Below are positions 54,043-63,076 of a stretch of DNA of 64,000 nucleotides, piece after piece. Where the stretch lies: assembly GCA_030536995.1 (NCBI GenBank), contig JAUNOY010000001.1:223274-287273 (forward strand), read 5' to 3'. The position numbers and the translations under genes are program-made. The notes below the pieces were generated by a model. The model did no database searches. It had not been told where the DNA came from and saw only the letters and a list, made by a program, of their open reading frames with translations. The first letter of the stretch is position 1. Each line of letters opens with the position of its first letter. Source of the stretch: Eubacteriales bacterium. GTDB taxonomy: Bacteria > Bacillota > Clostridia > Lachnospirales > Lachnospiraceae.

Positions 54043-54405
54043 CTGTTTCCTCCATTTTCTCTTACTGTTCATCTGAATCCTGACATTGACCTGTGGTCTT
54101 CAGTCTGTGAACAGCCTTCTTTTTTACTGAAAGTCCTGCGTCCGTACACCACTTGTACATCGGTACAAGGTGAAATGGGGTGCATCTGCGCCGCTTTCTT
54201 TTTTTAGTTCCTAATTGGGGTGCCTCGGTAAAACACCCAGCCGCAGTTGGCGAATAGCGGCCTTTCCGAAATGTTGCGGCCAACGGGCCAACGTTGCCTC
54301 TCGGTATTAGGCAATACATGCTAAATTAAAAATTAACACAAAATAGTCTGAACAACCCTTCCGGGTGTTTCATACTACAGCCGCATGTTTACAAACAAGC
54401 CGGAA
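54043..54405 (-). ncRNA. 363-base structured leader between rpmJ and rpsM, possible ribosomal-protein leader RNA
   Basis: No convincing gene occupies this interval. At least five hairpins are visible: ACACCC/GGGTGT region 54352-54368; TTGCCT/AGGCAA 54294-54314; GTTGGC/GCCAAC 54246-54284; GGGTG/CACCC 54218-54238; and CTTGTAC/GTACAAG with a 4-base loop at 54152-54169. The sequence GGCCAAC occurs twice (54278-54284 and 54286-54292), giving two exclusive partners for GTTGGC. An open frame on the minus strand here has no family resemblance. Confidence 0.45.
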
Positions 54406-54519
54406 TCAACCCTGACGCTGTTTGTGTTTCGGGTTCTCACAGATTACTCTGATAGATCCTTTTCTTTTAATGATCTTGCATTTCTCGCAGATCGGCTTTA
54501 CAGATGATCTTACTTTCAC
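54406..54519 (-). CDS. rpmJ: 50S ribosomal protein L36
   Basis: Thirty-seven-residue zinc-ribbon protein, [20 protein letters not shown] followed by [16 protein letters not shown]. The cysteine pair CEKC, the later cysteine and the histidine form the zinc site. The start is GTG at 54519 after GGAGGATTT. It was below usual gene-size cutoffs but is unmistakable. It has its own promoter because hflKC lie between it and infA. Confidence 0.97.
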   Translation of the reverse strand: MKVRSSVKPICEKCKIIKRKGSIRVICENPKHKQRQG

Positions 54520-54601
54520 TGGAAATCCTCCTTCCGCTTATTCATTAAAATCTGCAGTTTCTGAGCGCACAAAAAACAAGGTATTCGCGCGTTCGCATTA
54601 T

Positions 54602-54630
54602 ATTCTATCACCTTGTTTTCAAAAATGCAA
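54602..54630 (-). promoter_or_regulatory. predicted promoter upstream of rpmJ
   Basis: Minus-strand TTGCAT (54625-54630) and TAGAAT (54602-54607) with a 17-base spacer, 80 bases before rpmJ. An overlapping TATAAT lies five bases further downstream. Confidence 0.55.
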
Positions 54631-54661
54631 TAGTTTTTTAAATTTATTTTTAAATCAATTT

Positions 54662-54691
54662 GCCCCGGGCTGTCAGAACACTGCCCGGGGC
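54662..54691 (-). terminator. GC-rich hairpin after hflC
   Basis: Perfect 9-bp stem GCCCCGGGC/GCCCGGGGC with a 12-base loop, 22 bases after the hflC stop. The following minus-strand sequence is AT-rich but lacks a clean T-run. Confidence 0.65.
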
Positions 54692-54712
54692 TGAACTTAT
54701 CATTATTTTTTA

Positions 54713-55579
54713 TCAATAGCCTGCAAATATCTGGGCGATCGGGGAGTCTGCCGAAAGGATAACGGTCTTGTCATCTCCTGTCATGGAATTCTTCAGTGCA
54801 TCAAGACTTCTTACAAAGGAATAAAATTCCTGTCTACCTTCTTCTCCGTATGCCTGTGCAAGAATCTTCATATATTCCTGCTCGCCTTCGGCTCTTAAAA
54901 TTTCCGCTTTCTTCTCAGCTTCGGAAATCTGGATTGCCATTTCCTTATCTGTAGTATTGCGGATAACCTTCGCCTCGGAATTACCCTGAGCTGTATAGGT
55001 AGCCGCAATGTTGTCTCTCTCGGAAATCATCCGTTCATATACGGCTTCTTTATTGTCATCCGGAAGGTCAATCTGCTTTGTCTCGAACTTCTTAATTGTA
55101 ATGCCGTACTGATCCATATTGTTTCCGATTGATTTCATAACCATCTCAGCCAGCTCTCCATCACGGCTTGTAATAACTTCATCCTGTGACATGCTGCTGA
55201 TCGCATTCTTAGTCGCGTTATATACGGCTGTGTTGATTCGGCTTTCTCCGCTTTCAATGGATGAATTCAGTGTCTGTGCGAATTTCAGCGGATCTGCGAT
55301 TTCCCATAATACATAGCTGTCGCTGATCATGGTCTTCTTGTCTCCTGTGATAACATCAGACGGAGCCAAATCGTACAGAAGTGTTTCTTTGGGCAGTGTC
55401 GCTGCTGTTTCCAGGAATGGAATCCTCAGGCTCAGTCCCGGCTTATCGATTACCCTTTTTACCTTACCAAACTGACGAATCAGTTTATATTCATTCTGGG
55501 CTGTTACAGTTACGGAAGTCAGCCCCAATGCCATAACTACAACTGCGCCTATGATAACAGGTATTTTTTTAATTTTCAT
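54713..55579 (-). CDS. hflC: HflC-type SPFH membrane protein
   Basis: SPFH/prohibitin-family protein of 288 residues with an N-terminal membrane anchor (about 8-27), then the SPFH domain (YKLIRQFGKVKRVIDKPG) and a C-terminal coiled-coil region with SEAEKKAEILRAEGEQE. By family it forms a membrane complex with HflK that restrains FtsH. It overlaps hflK by 11 bases. No ftsH gene is in view, and the position inside the ribosomal protein cluster is unusual. Confidence 0.93.
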   Translation of the reverse strand: MKIKKIPVIIGAVVVMALGLTSVTVTAQNEYKLIRQFGKVKRVIDKPGLSLRIPFLETAATLPKETLLYDLAPSDVITGDKKTMISDSYVLWEIADPLKFAQTLNSSIESGESRINTAVYNATKNAISSMSQDEVITSRDGELAEMVMKSIGNNMDQYGITIKKFETKQIDLPDDNKEAVYERMISERDNIAATYTAQGNSEAKVIRNTTDKEMAIQISEAEKKAEILRAEGEQEYMKILAQAYGEEGRQEFYSFVRSLDALKNSMTGDDKTVILSADSPIAQIFAGY

Positions 55580-56642
55580 TATTTTCTACCTCCGCTTCCG
55601 CTGTCTCTGTACTGTTCTCTTCTGCGCTGTTCTCTTCCCCGCTGTCTTCCATTGTGCTTACAAAGGATTCCAGAGGCAGTACCTTCTGCACTCCATATCC
55701 GCTGTCAATGACAATCTTCATCTGAGGAAGAACGTCTTCCATTGCCTCGTAGAACATACGCTTCTTTGTTACCTCAGGATTCTTGCTGTACTCCTCATAC
55801 ATGGCATTGAATCTGGCAACCTCTGCTTCTGCTTCGTTGATACGCACTTCTTTTTCCGCTTCCGCATCCTGAATAATCTGGTCTGCTTTTGCCTCTGCTT
55901 CCGGAATCTTCTCATTACGGTACTTGTTGGCGTTATTCAATGCCGTCTCTTTTCCCTGTTTTGCAGTCTCCACTGCTTTAAACGCCCTCATAACCTCCTG
56001 AGTCGGAGGTTCAGAGTCCTGAATGGTGATGTTAACAAGTTGAATTCCAATATCCTGCTCCTCCACCTGGTTCATGATCATCTCTTTGATCTTACTCTGG
56101 ATTTCACTCTTTCCGGTTGTCAATACATCATCTACCTTATAGCTTGCAATGACAGTGCGGATACAGCTCTGGGAAATATTTTTCAAAATATTCTCCGGCT
56201 CCTCAGAGGTATAGAGATATTTTACAGGATCCGCAATTCTGTACTCTACAAAGAAATCCACATCAATAAAGTTATAATCTGAAGTAATCATGACTCCTTC
56301 ATTTTCTACTGTTTCATTGTTTTCAATATCATATCCGATAGGGAAACCCTGAATGGTTGTATTTACTTTTTGAACTTTCTGGATAAATGGCACCTTAAAA
56401 TGAAGTCCTGTCTCCGTTACTGCTTTTGGTACACCAAAAGTAGTCAGTACCGCCTGCTCCTGTTCCTGAATCTGGTAAGAAGCATCTCCTGCAAGAATTC
56501 CAATAACGACAATTCCTGCTACTCCTAAAGCTACATGCTTCATATGCTTGCCGACTTTCGGCATCTTCCCGGGTGTTTTCCCCGCTTTCTTTCCGTTCAT
56601 TCCTGAGAACAGATTACTTCCGAAATTGTTAAAATCCTCCAC
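55569..56642 (-). CDS. hflK: HflK-type SPFH membrane protein
   Basis: SPFH protein of 357 residues. A glycine/lysine-rich N-terminus (GKKAGKTPGKMPKVGKH) precedes one membrane helix (about 36-54), the SPFH domain (QEQEQAVLTTFG and GLHFKVPF) and a helical region with EAEAKADQIIQDAEAE. The acidic C-terminal tail is Glu-rich. Start is GTG 56642 after AAGGAGGAGC. It pairs with HflC. Confidence 0.93.
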   Translation of the reverse strand: MEDFNNFGSNLFSGMNGKKAGKTPGKMPKVGKHMKHVALGVAGIVVIGILAGDASYQIQEQEQAVLTTFGVPKAVTETGLHFKVPFIQKVQKVNTTIQGFPIGYDIENNETVENEGVMITSDYNFIDVDFFVEYRIADPVKYLYTSEEPENILKNISQSCIRTVIASYKVDDVLTTGKSEIQSKIKEMIMNQVEEQDIGIQLVNITIQDSEPPTQEVMRAFKAVETAKQGKETALNNANKYRNEKIPEAEAKADQIIQDAEAEKEVRINEAEAEVARFNAMYEEYSKNPEVTKKRMFYEAMEDVLPQMKIVIDSGYGVQKVLPLESFVSTMEDSGEENSAEENSTETAEAEVENNEN

Positions 56643-56944
56643 GTTGCTCCTCCTTCATACTATGCTTATTTTTTATCTGGAAAGAAAAGAAAAAGACTTT
56701 CATTTAAGACACGTATTCCCATGCCAAAAACAAAAGTCTTGCTGATTACTCATATCGCGGGTATTTTAAATCTACCGTTCTGACGCATATATGTACCACT
56801 TCTGAAAGAAACAACTCAGGAATCTTTCATAATGGAAGCTACTCCCTTTTCTTTGATAGACACTATACCACATATTTTTCTGAAAATCAAGCTAAATTTC
56901 TGCTCTGCCCCTATCAGCTGGATCATCTTAATCGCAACAAAAAA

Positions 56945-56980
56945 AGCTGCATCGGCAACTTCTAAAACACCGACACAGCT
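56945..56980 (-). terminator. intrinsic terminator after infA
   Basis: On the minus strand AGCTGTGTCGG pairs with CCGATGCAGCT over 11 bases (two G-U pairs) around a 14-base loop, then a run of seven T residues. It should end the rplN-infA transcript before hflK. Confidence 0.82.
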
Positions 56981-57023
56981 CTCCCGGACACTCGCAATTA
57001 TCTGCATGCCCAACGGGGGGAGT

Positions 57024-57070
57024 CTGAGGGGGCGTGCGGGCTTTCGCAACTTCGAGCTCGCCCCCCTCAG
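57024..57070. repeat. nested GC-rich inverted repeat just after infA
   Basis: CTGAGGGGGCG (57024-57034) pairs with CGCCCCCCTCAG (57059-57070) with one bulge. Inside is a second short stem TGCG/CGCA. The element is far more GC-rich than its surroundings and begins seven bases after the infA stop. It could be a REP-like dispersed element or a transcript-protecting structure. Confidence 0.6.
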
Positions 57071-57076
57071 TCCACT

Positions 57077-57295
57077 TTATTTATCTCGCCAGATGATTCT
57101 GCCCTTGGACAGATCATAAGGAGACAGTTCAATTGTAACCTTATCTCCCGGCAGAATACGAATGAAGTTCATTCGTAACTTTCCACTGATATGTGCAAGC
57201 ACTACATGTTTGTTCTCAAGTTCCACTTTAAACATTGCGTTAGGCAGCTTCTCCAGAACAGTGCCTTCCACTTCAATTACATCTGCTTTTGACAT
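57077..57295 (-). CDS. infA: translation initiation factor IF-1
   Basis: Seventy-two-residue S1/OB-fold protein: [20 protein letters not shown], then [19 protein letters not shown] and the final [12 protein letters not shown]. It follows map by 24 bases. No KOW-domain gene sits between map and infA, though many Firmicutes have one there. Confidence 0.98.
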   Translation of the reverse strand: MSKADVIEVEGTVLEKLPNAMFKVELENKHVVLAHISGKLRMNFIRILPGDKVTIELSPYDLSKGRIIWRDK

Positions 57296-57319
57296 TTTTA
57301 ACCTCCTATGTCGTCCAAG

Positions 57320-58075
57320 TTATTTCGTGAGAGTCAAAATCTCCGGATCTCCATCCGTAATAAGAATTGTATTCTCATAATGGGCAGAAAGTGAACCATC
57401 CATCGTCACTACTGTCCACTCATCATCCAGCCATGCCACATCAGCTCGGCCCAAATTTATCATTGGTTCCACAGCCAGAGTCATTCCCGGCATAAGGCGT
57501 ACGCCCCTTCTTCTCTGCGGGAAATTCGGAATCTGCGGATCTTCGTGAAGGTGGGTGCCGATTCCATGTCCAACAAGATCACGGACAATACCATAACGGT
57601 ATTTTGCAGCGTGGGCACCGATTGCCTTGGAAATATCATTGAGATGATTTCCTGCTCTTGCAGCCTTCAGGCCCTCAAAGAAACATTCCCTGGTCACATC
57701 CATTAATTTGCGTGCCTCAGGGGAAACCTCTCCTACTGCATAAGTCCTTGCTGCATCAGAGTGATAGCCCTTATAAATCAGTCCTGCGTCAATCTTCACA
57801 AGGTCTCCGTCCTGAATAATCTTCTCTTCGGACGGGATTCCGTGAACGACCTCATCATTTAAACTGATACAAAAGGAACCCGGAAATCCTCCGTAGTTCA
57901 AAAAGTTCGGGACGCATCCCAAAGAGCGAATCATTTCCTCGCCGATACGGTCAAGCTCCTTCGTGCTGATTCCCGGTTTAATGTAGGGAATCAGACCATC
58001 ATGAACCTTTTCCAGAAGATGACCTGCCTCCCTCATAAGTTCTATTTCGTGTTCTGTCTTTATCGAAACCGACAT
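57320..58075 (-). CDS. map: methionine aminopeptidase, type I
   Basis: Metalloprotease of 251 residues that removes initiator methionine. Metal ligands are visible in VKIDAGLIYKGYHSDAARTY, then HGIGTHLHEDPQIPN and MTLAVEPMI. It lies between adk and infA in the standard order, 33 bases after adk. Confidence 0.98.
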   Translation of the reverse strand: MSVSIKTEHEIELMREAGHLLEKVHDGLIPYIKPGISTKELDRIGEEMIRSLGCVPNFLNYGGFPGSFCISLNDEVVHGIPSEEKIIQDGDLVKIDAGLIYKGYHSDAARTYAVGEVSPEARKLMDVTRECFFEGLKAARAGNHLNDISKAIGAHAAKYRYGIVRDLVGHGIGTHLHEDPQIPNFPQRRRGVRLMPGMTLAVEPMINLGRADVAWLDDEWTVVTMDGSLSAHYENTILITDGDPEILTLTK

Positions 58076-58108
58076 GTTACCTCCAGTGGTGTATTAAAAA
58101 CACCGTAA

Positions 58109-58753
58109 TTACTCTCCCAGAATAGCAACAACTTCCCCGAATACATCATCCAGGTTCTTTGTGCCGTCTACTGTTTTTAAAATTTCCTGTTTTGTATAGT
58201 AGTCGATAAGCGGCTGTGTCTGCTCGTGATATACATTCAGTCTCTTCTGTACTGTTTCCGGCTGGTCATCATCACGAAGAACAAGCTGCTCGCCACATAC
58301 ATCGCAAACGCCCTCTGTCTTCGGTGCAGCATATACTACATGATATGTAGCGCCGCATTTCAGGCAGGCACGTCTTCCGGACATACGGTTTACGATATTC
58401 TCGTCCGGTACGTCCACATCGATTGCATAATCCATCTTACTTCCCAGTTTATTCAGAGCGTCTGTCAGACATTCTGCCTGAGGAATTGTTCTTGGGAAAC
58501 CATCCAGAACATAACCGTTTGCTGCATCCGGCTGCTGAATTCTATCCACAACCAGGTCACAAGTCAGTTCATCCGGAACGAGAAGTCCCTGATCCATGTA
58601 GGTTTTCGCTTTCTTACCAAGTTCTGTACCGTTTTTGATGTTCGCACGGAAAATATCGCCTGTTGAAATATGCGGGATATTGTATTTCTCCGCAATTTTC
58701 TTTGCCTGTGTGCCTTTTCCTGCTCCCGGTGCACCTAACATAATGATTTTCAT
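58109..58753 (-). CDS. adk: adenylate kinase with zinc-binding lid
   Basis: Nucleotide kinase of 214 residues: P-loop [11 protein letters not shown] at residue 7, [11 protein letters not shown] near 84, and the lid with four cysteines [12 protein letters not shown] and CDVCGEQL. The zinc lid is typical of Gram-positive adenylate kinases. Confidence 0.98.
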   Translation of the reverse strand: MKIIMLGAPGAGKGTQAKKIAEKYNIPHISTGDIFRANIKNGTELGKKAKTYMDQGLLVPDELTCDLVVDRIQQPDAANGYVLDGFPRTIPQAECLTDALNKLGSKMDYAIDVDVPDENIVNRMSGRRACLKCGATYHVVYAAPKTEGVCDVCGEQLVLRDDDQPETVQKRLNVYHEQTQPLIDYYTKQEILKTVDGTKNLDDVFGEVVAILGE

Positions 58754-58843
58754 AGGTAAAACCCTCCATTTCTGTACTTTTTTGTACTTTTGTGTTTTAG
58801 CAAATCAAGGCTGCGACGCACAAAGCACCGCAACCTCTCATTT

Positions 58844-60160
58844 TTAGTTGTTCAGGAAGCCTTTATAGTTGCGGACGAGCATCTGTGATTCAATCTGTTT
58901 CACAGTCTCAAGAACTACACCAACAATAATGATGATGGAAGTTCCACCGAATGATACATTTGCTCCGAAAATTCCATTGAAGAAGAACGGAATGATCGCC
59001 ACAATAATAAGACCTACTGCACCTATAAATATAATATAATTTAAGATATTAGTCAAATAATCTGACGTAGGTTTTCCCGGACGAATACCAGGAATGAAAC
59101 CACCCTGCTTCTTGATATTATCTGCTACTTCCAGTGGATTAAATGTGATGGAAGTGTAGAAATATGCGAAGAATACACAAAGCACAATGTACAGAATTAA
59201 TCCCCAGCTATACTGAAGCTGTTTCGGATTACACCAGTTATTAGAAGACAGACCGCGAAGAATCTCACTTCCGATACCTGTTCCATTTCCTTTACCCAGA
59301 AGCTGTGCAATAACTGTTGGGAAAGACATAATGGATGAAGCAAAAATGACAGGAATAACACCCGCAGTATTGACTTTCAGAGGAATATTGGTGGACTGAC
59401 CGCCCATCATTTTTCTTCCGACCATTTTCTTGGAATACTGAACAGGGATTCTTCTTTCTGCTCCGTTGAGAACCAGTACCAGTACAACTACAACAACGAT
59501 GATTGATGCAATGATAAGACCTGCAAGTGTACCTTTTGCAATTGTCTTGCCTTTGATAAAGTTCTCATATAATAATGACAAATCGCTTGGGATTCGTGAA
59601 ACAATGTTAATACAAAGTACAATAGAAATACCGTTTCCGATACCCTTCTCTGTGATACGCTCGCCAATCCACATCAGCATAGCAGAACCTGCTGTAAGGC
59701 AGACAACTACTACTACACCTTTTAAGAAATTCATATCTGGAATAAGGCCCTGACGACCGAATCCGATTGCCATAGCAACGGATTCAAACAGAGCCAAGCC
59801 TACAGTCACATATCTTGTAATTGCAGTGATTTTTTTTCTGCCTTCTTCGCCGTCTCTCTGCATTTCTTCCAGTGCCGGGATAGCAATGGTCATAAGCTGC
59901 ATAATGATGGAAGAAGTGATATAAGGTGTGATGTTTAATGCGAAAATTGACATTCGCTCGAATGAGCCGCCGGTGAATGCATCAAAGAAGTTGAACGCAT
60001 CGCCGCCGTTACTTGCAAACCAGTTCTTGAAGAAGTCGCTGTCAACTCCCGGAACCGGGAGCTGAGAGCCGATACGGATAATAAAAATCATCCATACAAC
60101 GTAGAGCAGTTTGCGTCTCATTTCTTTTACTCTAAAAACATTTTTAAGAGTTTCAAACAT
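58844..60160 (-). CDS. secY: protein translocase subunit SecY
   Basis: Ten-helix membrane channel of 438 residues. The plug and gating region IGSQLPVPGVD, the AERRIPVQYSKKMVG loop, and the C-terminal GTSIIIIVGVVLETVKQIESQ (in part) are characteristic. The ATG at 60160 overlaps the rplO stop (TAATG). Confidence 0.98.
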   Translation of the reverse strand: MFETLKNVFRVKEMRRKLLYVVWMIFIIRIGSQLPVPGVDSDFFKNWFASNGGDAFNFFDAFTGGSFERMSIFALNITPYITSSIIMQLMTIAIPALEEMQRDGEEGRKKITAITRYVTVGLALFESVAMAIGFGRQGLIPDMNFLKGVVVVVCLTAGSAMLMWIGERITEKGIGNGISIVLCINIVSRIPSDLSLLYENFIKGKTIAKGTLAGLIIASIIVVVVVLVLVLNGAERRIPVQYSKKMVGRKMMGGQSTNIPLKVNTAGVIPVIFASSIMSFPTVIAQLLGKGNGTGIGSEILRGLSSNNWCNPKQLQYSWGLILYIVLCVFFAYFYTSITFNPLEVADNIKKQGGFIPGIRPGKPTSDYLTNILNYIIFIGAVGLIIVAIIPFFFNGIFGANVSFGGTSIIIIVGVVLETVKQIESQMLVRNYKGFLNN

Positions 60161-60600
60161 TAGATCACCTCTACTGAACCACCTGCTGCTTCAATTTTTG
60201 CTTTTGCTGTTTCACTTACAGCATTTACTTTAACATTGAGTTTCTTTGTAAGCTCACCATTTCCAAGAAGTTTAACGCCATCAGCGATTTTGGAAATTGC
60301 ACCGCTTGCAAGTAATGTCTCAGCTGTTACCTCTGCTCCATCCTCGAAACGGTTAAGAATGTCAACGTTAACTGCGATAATTTCTTTAGAGTTTCTATTT
60401 TTGAAACCTCTCTTAGGCAGACGTCTGTATAAAGGCATCTGACCACCTTCAAATCCCGGTTTTTTGTGGCCGGAACGTGCTAACTGTCCTTTATGTCCTT
60501 TACCGGCTGTTTTGCCGTTTCCTGAACCATGTCCACGACCTCTTCTGAAGTTGTCGCTGTGCTTAGAACCATCTGCTGGTCTTAAGTTTGCTAATTCCAT
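60160..60600 (-). CDS. rplO: 50S ribosomal protein L15
   Basis: Ribosomal protein uL15 of 146 residues with the glycine-rich [20 protein letters not shown] and [18 protein letters not shown] segments. ATG 60600 follows AGGAGGTGCCAGTC. An in-frame GTG at 60609 is too close to that site. Confidence 0.98.
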   Translation of the reverse strand: MELANLRPADGSKHSDNFRRGRGHGSGNGKTAGKGHKGQLARSGHKKPGFEGGQMPLYRRLPKRGFKNRNSKEIIAVNVDILNRFEDGAEVTAETLLASGAISKIADGVKLLGNGELTKKLNVKVNAVSETAKAKIEAAGGSVEVI

Positions 60601-60622
60601 GACTGGCACCTCCTTTTGAAAT

Positions 60623-60805
60623 TTATGCTTCTTCTACTTTTACCAGGTGCTGTACCTGCTGAATCATTCCTCTTGTTGCCGCATTGTCCGGCATTTCAAC
60701 TGTTTTGTGCAGTTTGGTAAGACCCATTGCTTTAACAGTAAGTTTATGTTTCGGAACAGCGCCAATAGGAGATTTTACTAATGTAACTTTTAATGTGTTT
60801 GCCAT
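60623..60805 (-). CDS. rpmD: 50S ribosomal protein L30
   Basis: Ribosomal protein uL30 of 60 residues, beginning [14 protein letters not shown] and including [11 protein letters not shown]. Standard order between rpsE and rplO. Confidence 0.97.
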   Translation of the reverse strand: MANTLKVTLVKSPIGAVPKHKLTVKAMGLTKLHKTVEMPDNAATRGMIQQVQHLVKVEEA

Positions 60806-60819
60806 TTTCGTATTCCTCC

Positions 60820-61329
60820 TTAAGCCAGAATCTCATCAACAGATTTTCCACGAAGTTTAGCAACTTCTTCTGGAGTTTTTAACTGTCTTAAGCCTTCGAT
60901 TGTAGCGAGAACAACGTTCTGTTTGTTTCTGGAACCCATACATTTTGTACGGATATTTTTAATACCAGCTAACTCGATTACCGCACGTGCAGGACCGCCG
61001 GCGATAACACCAGTACCTTCCGGAGCTTTCTTCAGGAGCATTTCTGCGCTACCGAATTTTCCTACGAAGTCATGAGTAATAGAACCATTCTCGTCTCTTG
61101 CTACTGTTACTAATTTTTTCATAGCATCCTCTTTTCCTTTGCGGATTGCTTCAGGAATTTCAGCTGCTTTTCCTAAACCTGCACCAACGTGTCCGTTGCC
61201 ATCACCAACAACAACTAAAGCTGTGAAACGGAAGTTACGACCACCTTTAACAACCTTTGTAACACGTTTGATTGTTACTACTTTATCTTCTAATTCTAAC
61301 TGACTAGCATCAATAAGATTACGTTTCAT
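60820..61329 (-). CDS. rpsE: 30S ribosomal protein S5
   Basis: Ribosomal protein uS5 of 169 residues with the RNA-binding loop [20 protein letters not shown] and GVGLGKA-like stretch [14 protein letters not shown]. Standard spc-operon position. Confidence 0.98.
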   Translation of the reverse strand: MKRNLIDASQLELEDKVVTIKRVTKVVKGGRNFRFTALVVVGDGNGHVGAGLGKAAEIPEAIRKGKEDAMKKLVTVARDENGSITHDFVGKFGSAEMLLKKAPEGTGVIAGGPARAVIELAGIKNIRTKCMGSRNKQNVVLATIEGLRQLKTPEEVAKLRGKSVDEILA

Positions 61330-61348
61330 GTGTTTGCGCTCCTTCCTC

Positions 61349-61717
61349 TTAGAATTTCAGACCAGCTTCTCTTGCTGCATCTGCTAATGCTTTCACTTTA
61401 CCGTGGTAAATGTATCCACCTCTATCGAAAACAACGCTTTCGATACCAGCTGCGATAGCTTTTTTACCGATAACAGTTCCTAAGTGTGCTGCTGCAGCAA
61501 CATCATCTGTGTGCTCTAATTCAGCGTTAACTTCTTTCTGAAGAGTAGAAGCTGATACAAGAGTTTTGTGTGCTGTGTCATCAATAATCTGTGCATACAT
61601 ATGCTTGTTGGAACGGAATACTGCTAAACGAGGAGTTGTTGCAGTGCCGTTTAAATGATGACGTAATCTTCTATGCTTATTCTGACGAACTAATGCTCTA
61701 GATCCTTTATTAATCAT
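61349..61717 (-). CDS. rplR: 50S ribosomal protein L18
   Basis: Ribosomal protein uL18 of 122 residues, ending [20 protein letters not shown] and REAGLKF. Standard position between rplF and rpsE. Confidence 0.98.
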   Translation of the reverse strand: MINKGSRALVRQNKHRRLRHHLNGTATTPRLAVFRSNKHMYAQIIDDTAHKTLVSASTLQKEVNAELEHTDDVAAAAHLGTVIGKKAIAAGIESVVFDRGGYIYHGKVKALADAAREAGLKF

Positions 61718-61734
61718 TTTCTCACTCTCCTTAA

Positions 61735-62274
61735 TTATTTCTTACCAGTTTTACCAACTTTACGTCTGATAACTTCGTCGATATACTTAATACCTTTGCC
61801 CTTGTATGGCTCTGGTCTTCTCTTATCTCTGATTTCAGCCGCAAACTGACCAACTTTTTCTTTGCTGATACCGGATACGATAATTTTGTTTCCATCTACT
61901 TTGGACTCGATTCCTTCCGGATCTTCCATTTCAACTGGGTGAGAGTAACCAAGGTTAAGAACAAGCTTCTTGCCCTGTTTAGCTGCTTTATAACCTACAC
62001 CGTTAACTTCAAGAGTTTTTGTGTAACCCTCGCTTACACCAACAACCATGTTGTGGATTAAGCTTCTTGTTAAACCGTGAAGAGCTTTCATTTTCTTTAA
62101 GTCGTTTGGTCTTGTAACAACTACCTGACCATCTTCAACTTTGATTTCCATTTCTACAGGAAGTGCTCTTTCGAGAGTTCCTTTAGATCCTTTAACGGTT
62201 ACCACGTTGCCTTCTGCGACTTTAACTTCTACACCAGCCGGAATAGCAACAGGAAGTCTACCGATACGTGACAT
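61735..62274 (-). CDS. rplF: 50S ribosomal protein L6
   Basis: Ribosomal protein uL6 of 179 residues, with the C-terminal signature [19 protein letters not shown]. Followed on the transcript by rplR; preceded by a 105-base gap with a hairpin. Confidence 0.98.
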   Translation of the reverse strand: MSRIGRLPVAIPAGVEVKVAEGNVVTVKGSKGTLERALPVEMEIKVEDGQVVVTRPNDLKKMKALHGLTRSLIHNMVVGVSEGYTKTLEVNGVGYKAAKQGKKLVLNLGYSHPVEMEDPEGIESKVDGNKIIVSGISKEKVGQFAAEIRDKRRPEPYKGKGIKYIDEVIRRKVGKTGKK

Positions 62275-62302
62275 ATATTTGTCCTCCTTACTTAGATTAT
62301 CG

Positions 62303-62326
62303 GAGAGGATTACTGAGAATCCTCTC
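62303..62326 (-). other. perfect hairpin between rpsH and rplF
   Basis: GAGAGGATT (62303-62311) and AATCCTCTC (62318-62326) form a perfect 9-bp stem with a 6-base loop in a 105-base gap. There is no T-run, so it is not an obvious terminator. Confidence 0.6.
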
Positions 62327-62379
62327 TGTTTTCAGTTTGTCTCTATAAAAAATCTTGATTTAAAGTTTACGCTTTCAAA

Positions 62380-62781
62380 TTACCAAACGAATGCTAACAC
62401 TTCGCCGCCAACTTTAAGTTTGCGAGCTTCTTTGTCAGTGATAACACCCTGGTTTGTAGAAAGAATAGCGATTCCAAGTCCACCAAGAACTCTTGGAAGC
62501 TGATCCTTGCCTGCATAAATACGAAGACCAGGTTTGGAGATTCTCTTTAAACCAGTGATGATTTTTTCGTTTTTATCTTCACCGTATTTCAGTGTGATGT
62601 GAAGAGTTTTCATAACACCATCTTCAACTAAATCATATTTTGCGATATAACCTTCGTCTAAAAGGATGTTAGCAATTGCAATTTTCATTTTAGATGCCGG
62701 AACATCTACTGTATCATGTTTAGCAGTGTTTGCGTTACGGATACGTGTAAGCATATCTGCGATTGGATCGCTCATTGTCAT
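62380..62781 (-). CDS. rpsH: 30S ribosomal protein S8
   Basis: Ribosomal protein uS8 of 133 residues starting [15 protein letters not shown] and ending [20 protein letters not shown]. Two in-frame ATGs (62781 and 62775) lie behind the AGGAGGAAA site; either may be used. Confidence 0.97.
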   Translation of the reverse strand: MTMSDPIADMLTRIRNANTAKHDTVDVPASKMKIAIANILLDEGYIAKYDLVEDGVMKTLHITLKYGEDKNEKIITGLKRISKPGLRIYAGKDQLPRVLGGLGIAILSTNQGVITDKEARKLKVGGEVLAFVW

Positions 62782-62875
62782 GTTAGTTTCCTCCTAAATT
62801 TCAGACTTTACATGTCTCATTTCTATTTTTATTACCTGTTGTGACAAATTTGTTTTTATATAATTACGTTTCGGC

Positions 62876-63061
62876 TTACCAAGAAGCTTTTTTAACGCCC
62901 GGGATCTGTCCTTTGTAAGCTAATTCACGGAAGCACACACGGCAGATTCCGTATTTTCTTAAAACTGAATGTGGACGTCCACAGATTTTGCAACGTGTAT
63001 ATTCTCTTGTGGAGAATTTAGCTTTACGCTGCTGTTTGATTTTCATTGCTGTTTTAGCCAT
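62876..63061 (-). CDS. rpsZ: 30S ribosomal protein S14, zinc-binding type Z
   Basis: Ribosomal protein uS14 of 61 residues with two cysteine pairs, CKIC and CRVC, making the zinc site of the type Z form. Standard position between rplE and rpsH. Confidence 0.97.
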   Translation of the reverse strand: MAKTAMKIKQQRKAKFSTREYTRCKICGRPHSVLRKYGICRVCFRELAYKGQIPGVKKASW

Positions 63062-63076
63062 GAATCGTTCCTCCTA

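Larger units (their letters stand above)
56643..57076 (-). other. 434-base gap between infA and hflK: terminator, GC-rich repeat structure, hflK leader
   Basis: Holds the infA terminator at 56945-56980, the nested GC-rich hairpin at 57024-57070, and an AT-rich hflK upstream region (56643-56800) with no clear consensus promoter. A 77-codon open frame on the minus strand (56816-57049) crosses the terminator stem and resembles no family, so I treat it as non-coding. Confidence 0.6.

Noticed and set aside
54062-54319. Open frame of 85 codons on the minus strand upstream of rpsM
   Set aside because: It has no family resemblance and no well-placed ribosome-binding site. It runs through the hairpins of the leader, so I read it as chance within a structured RNA.
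56816-57049. Open frame of 77 codons between infA and hflK
   Set aside because: It crosses the infA terminator stem and the GC-rich palindrome. Its translation resembles no family, including the KOW protein sometimes found near infA.
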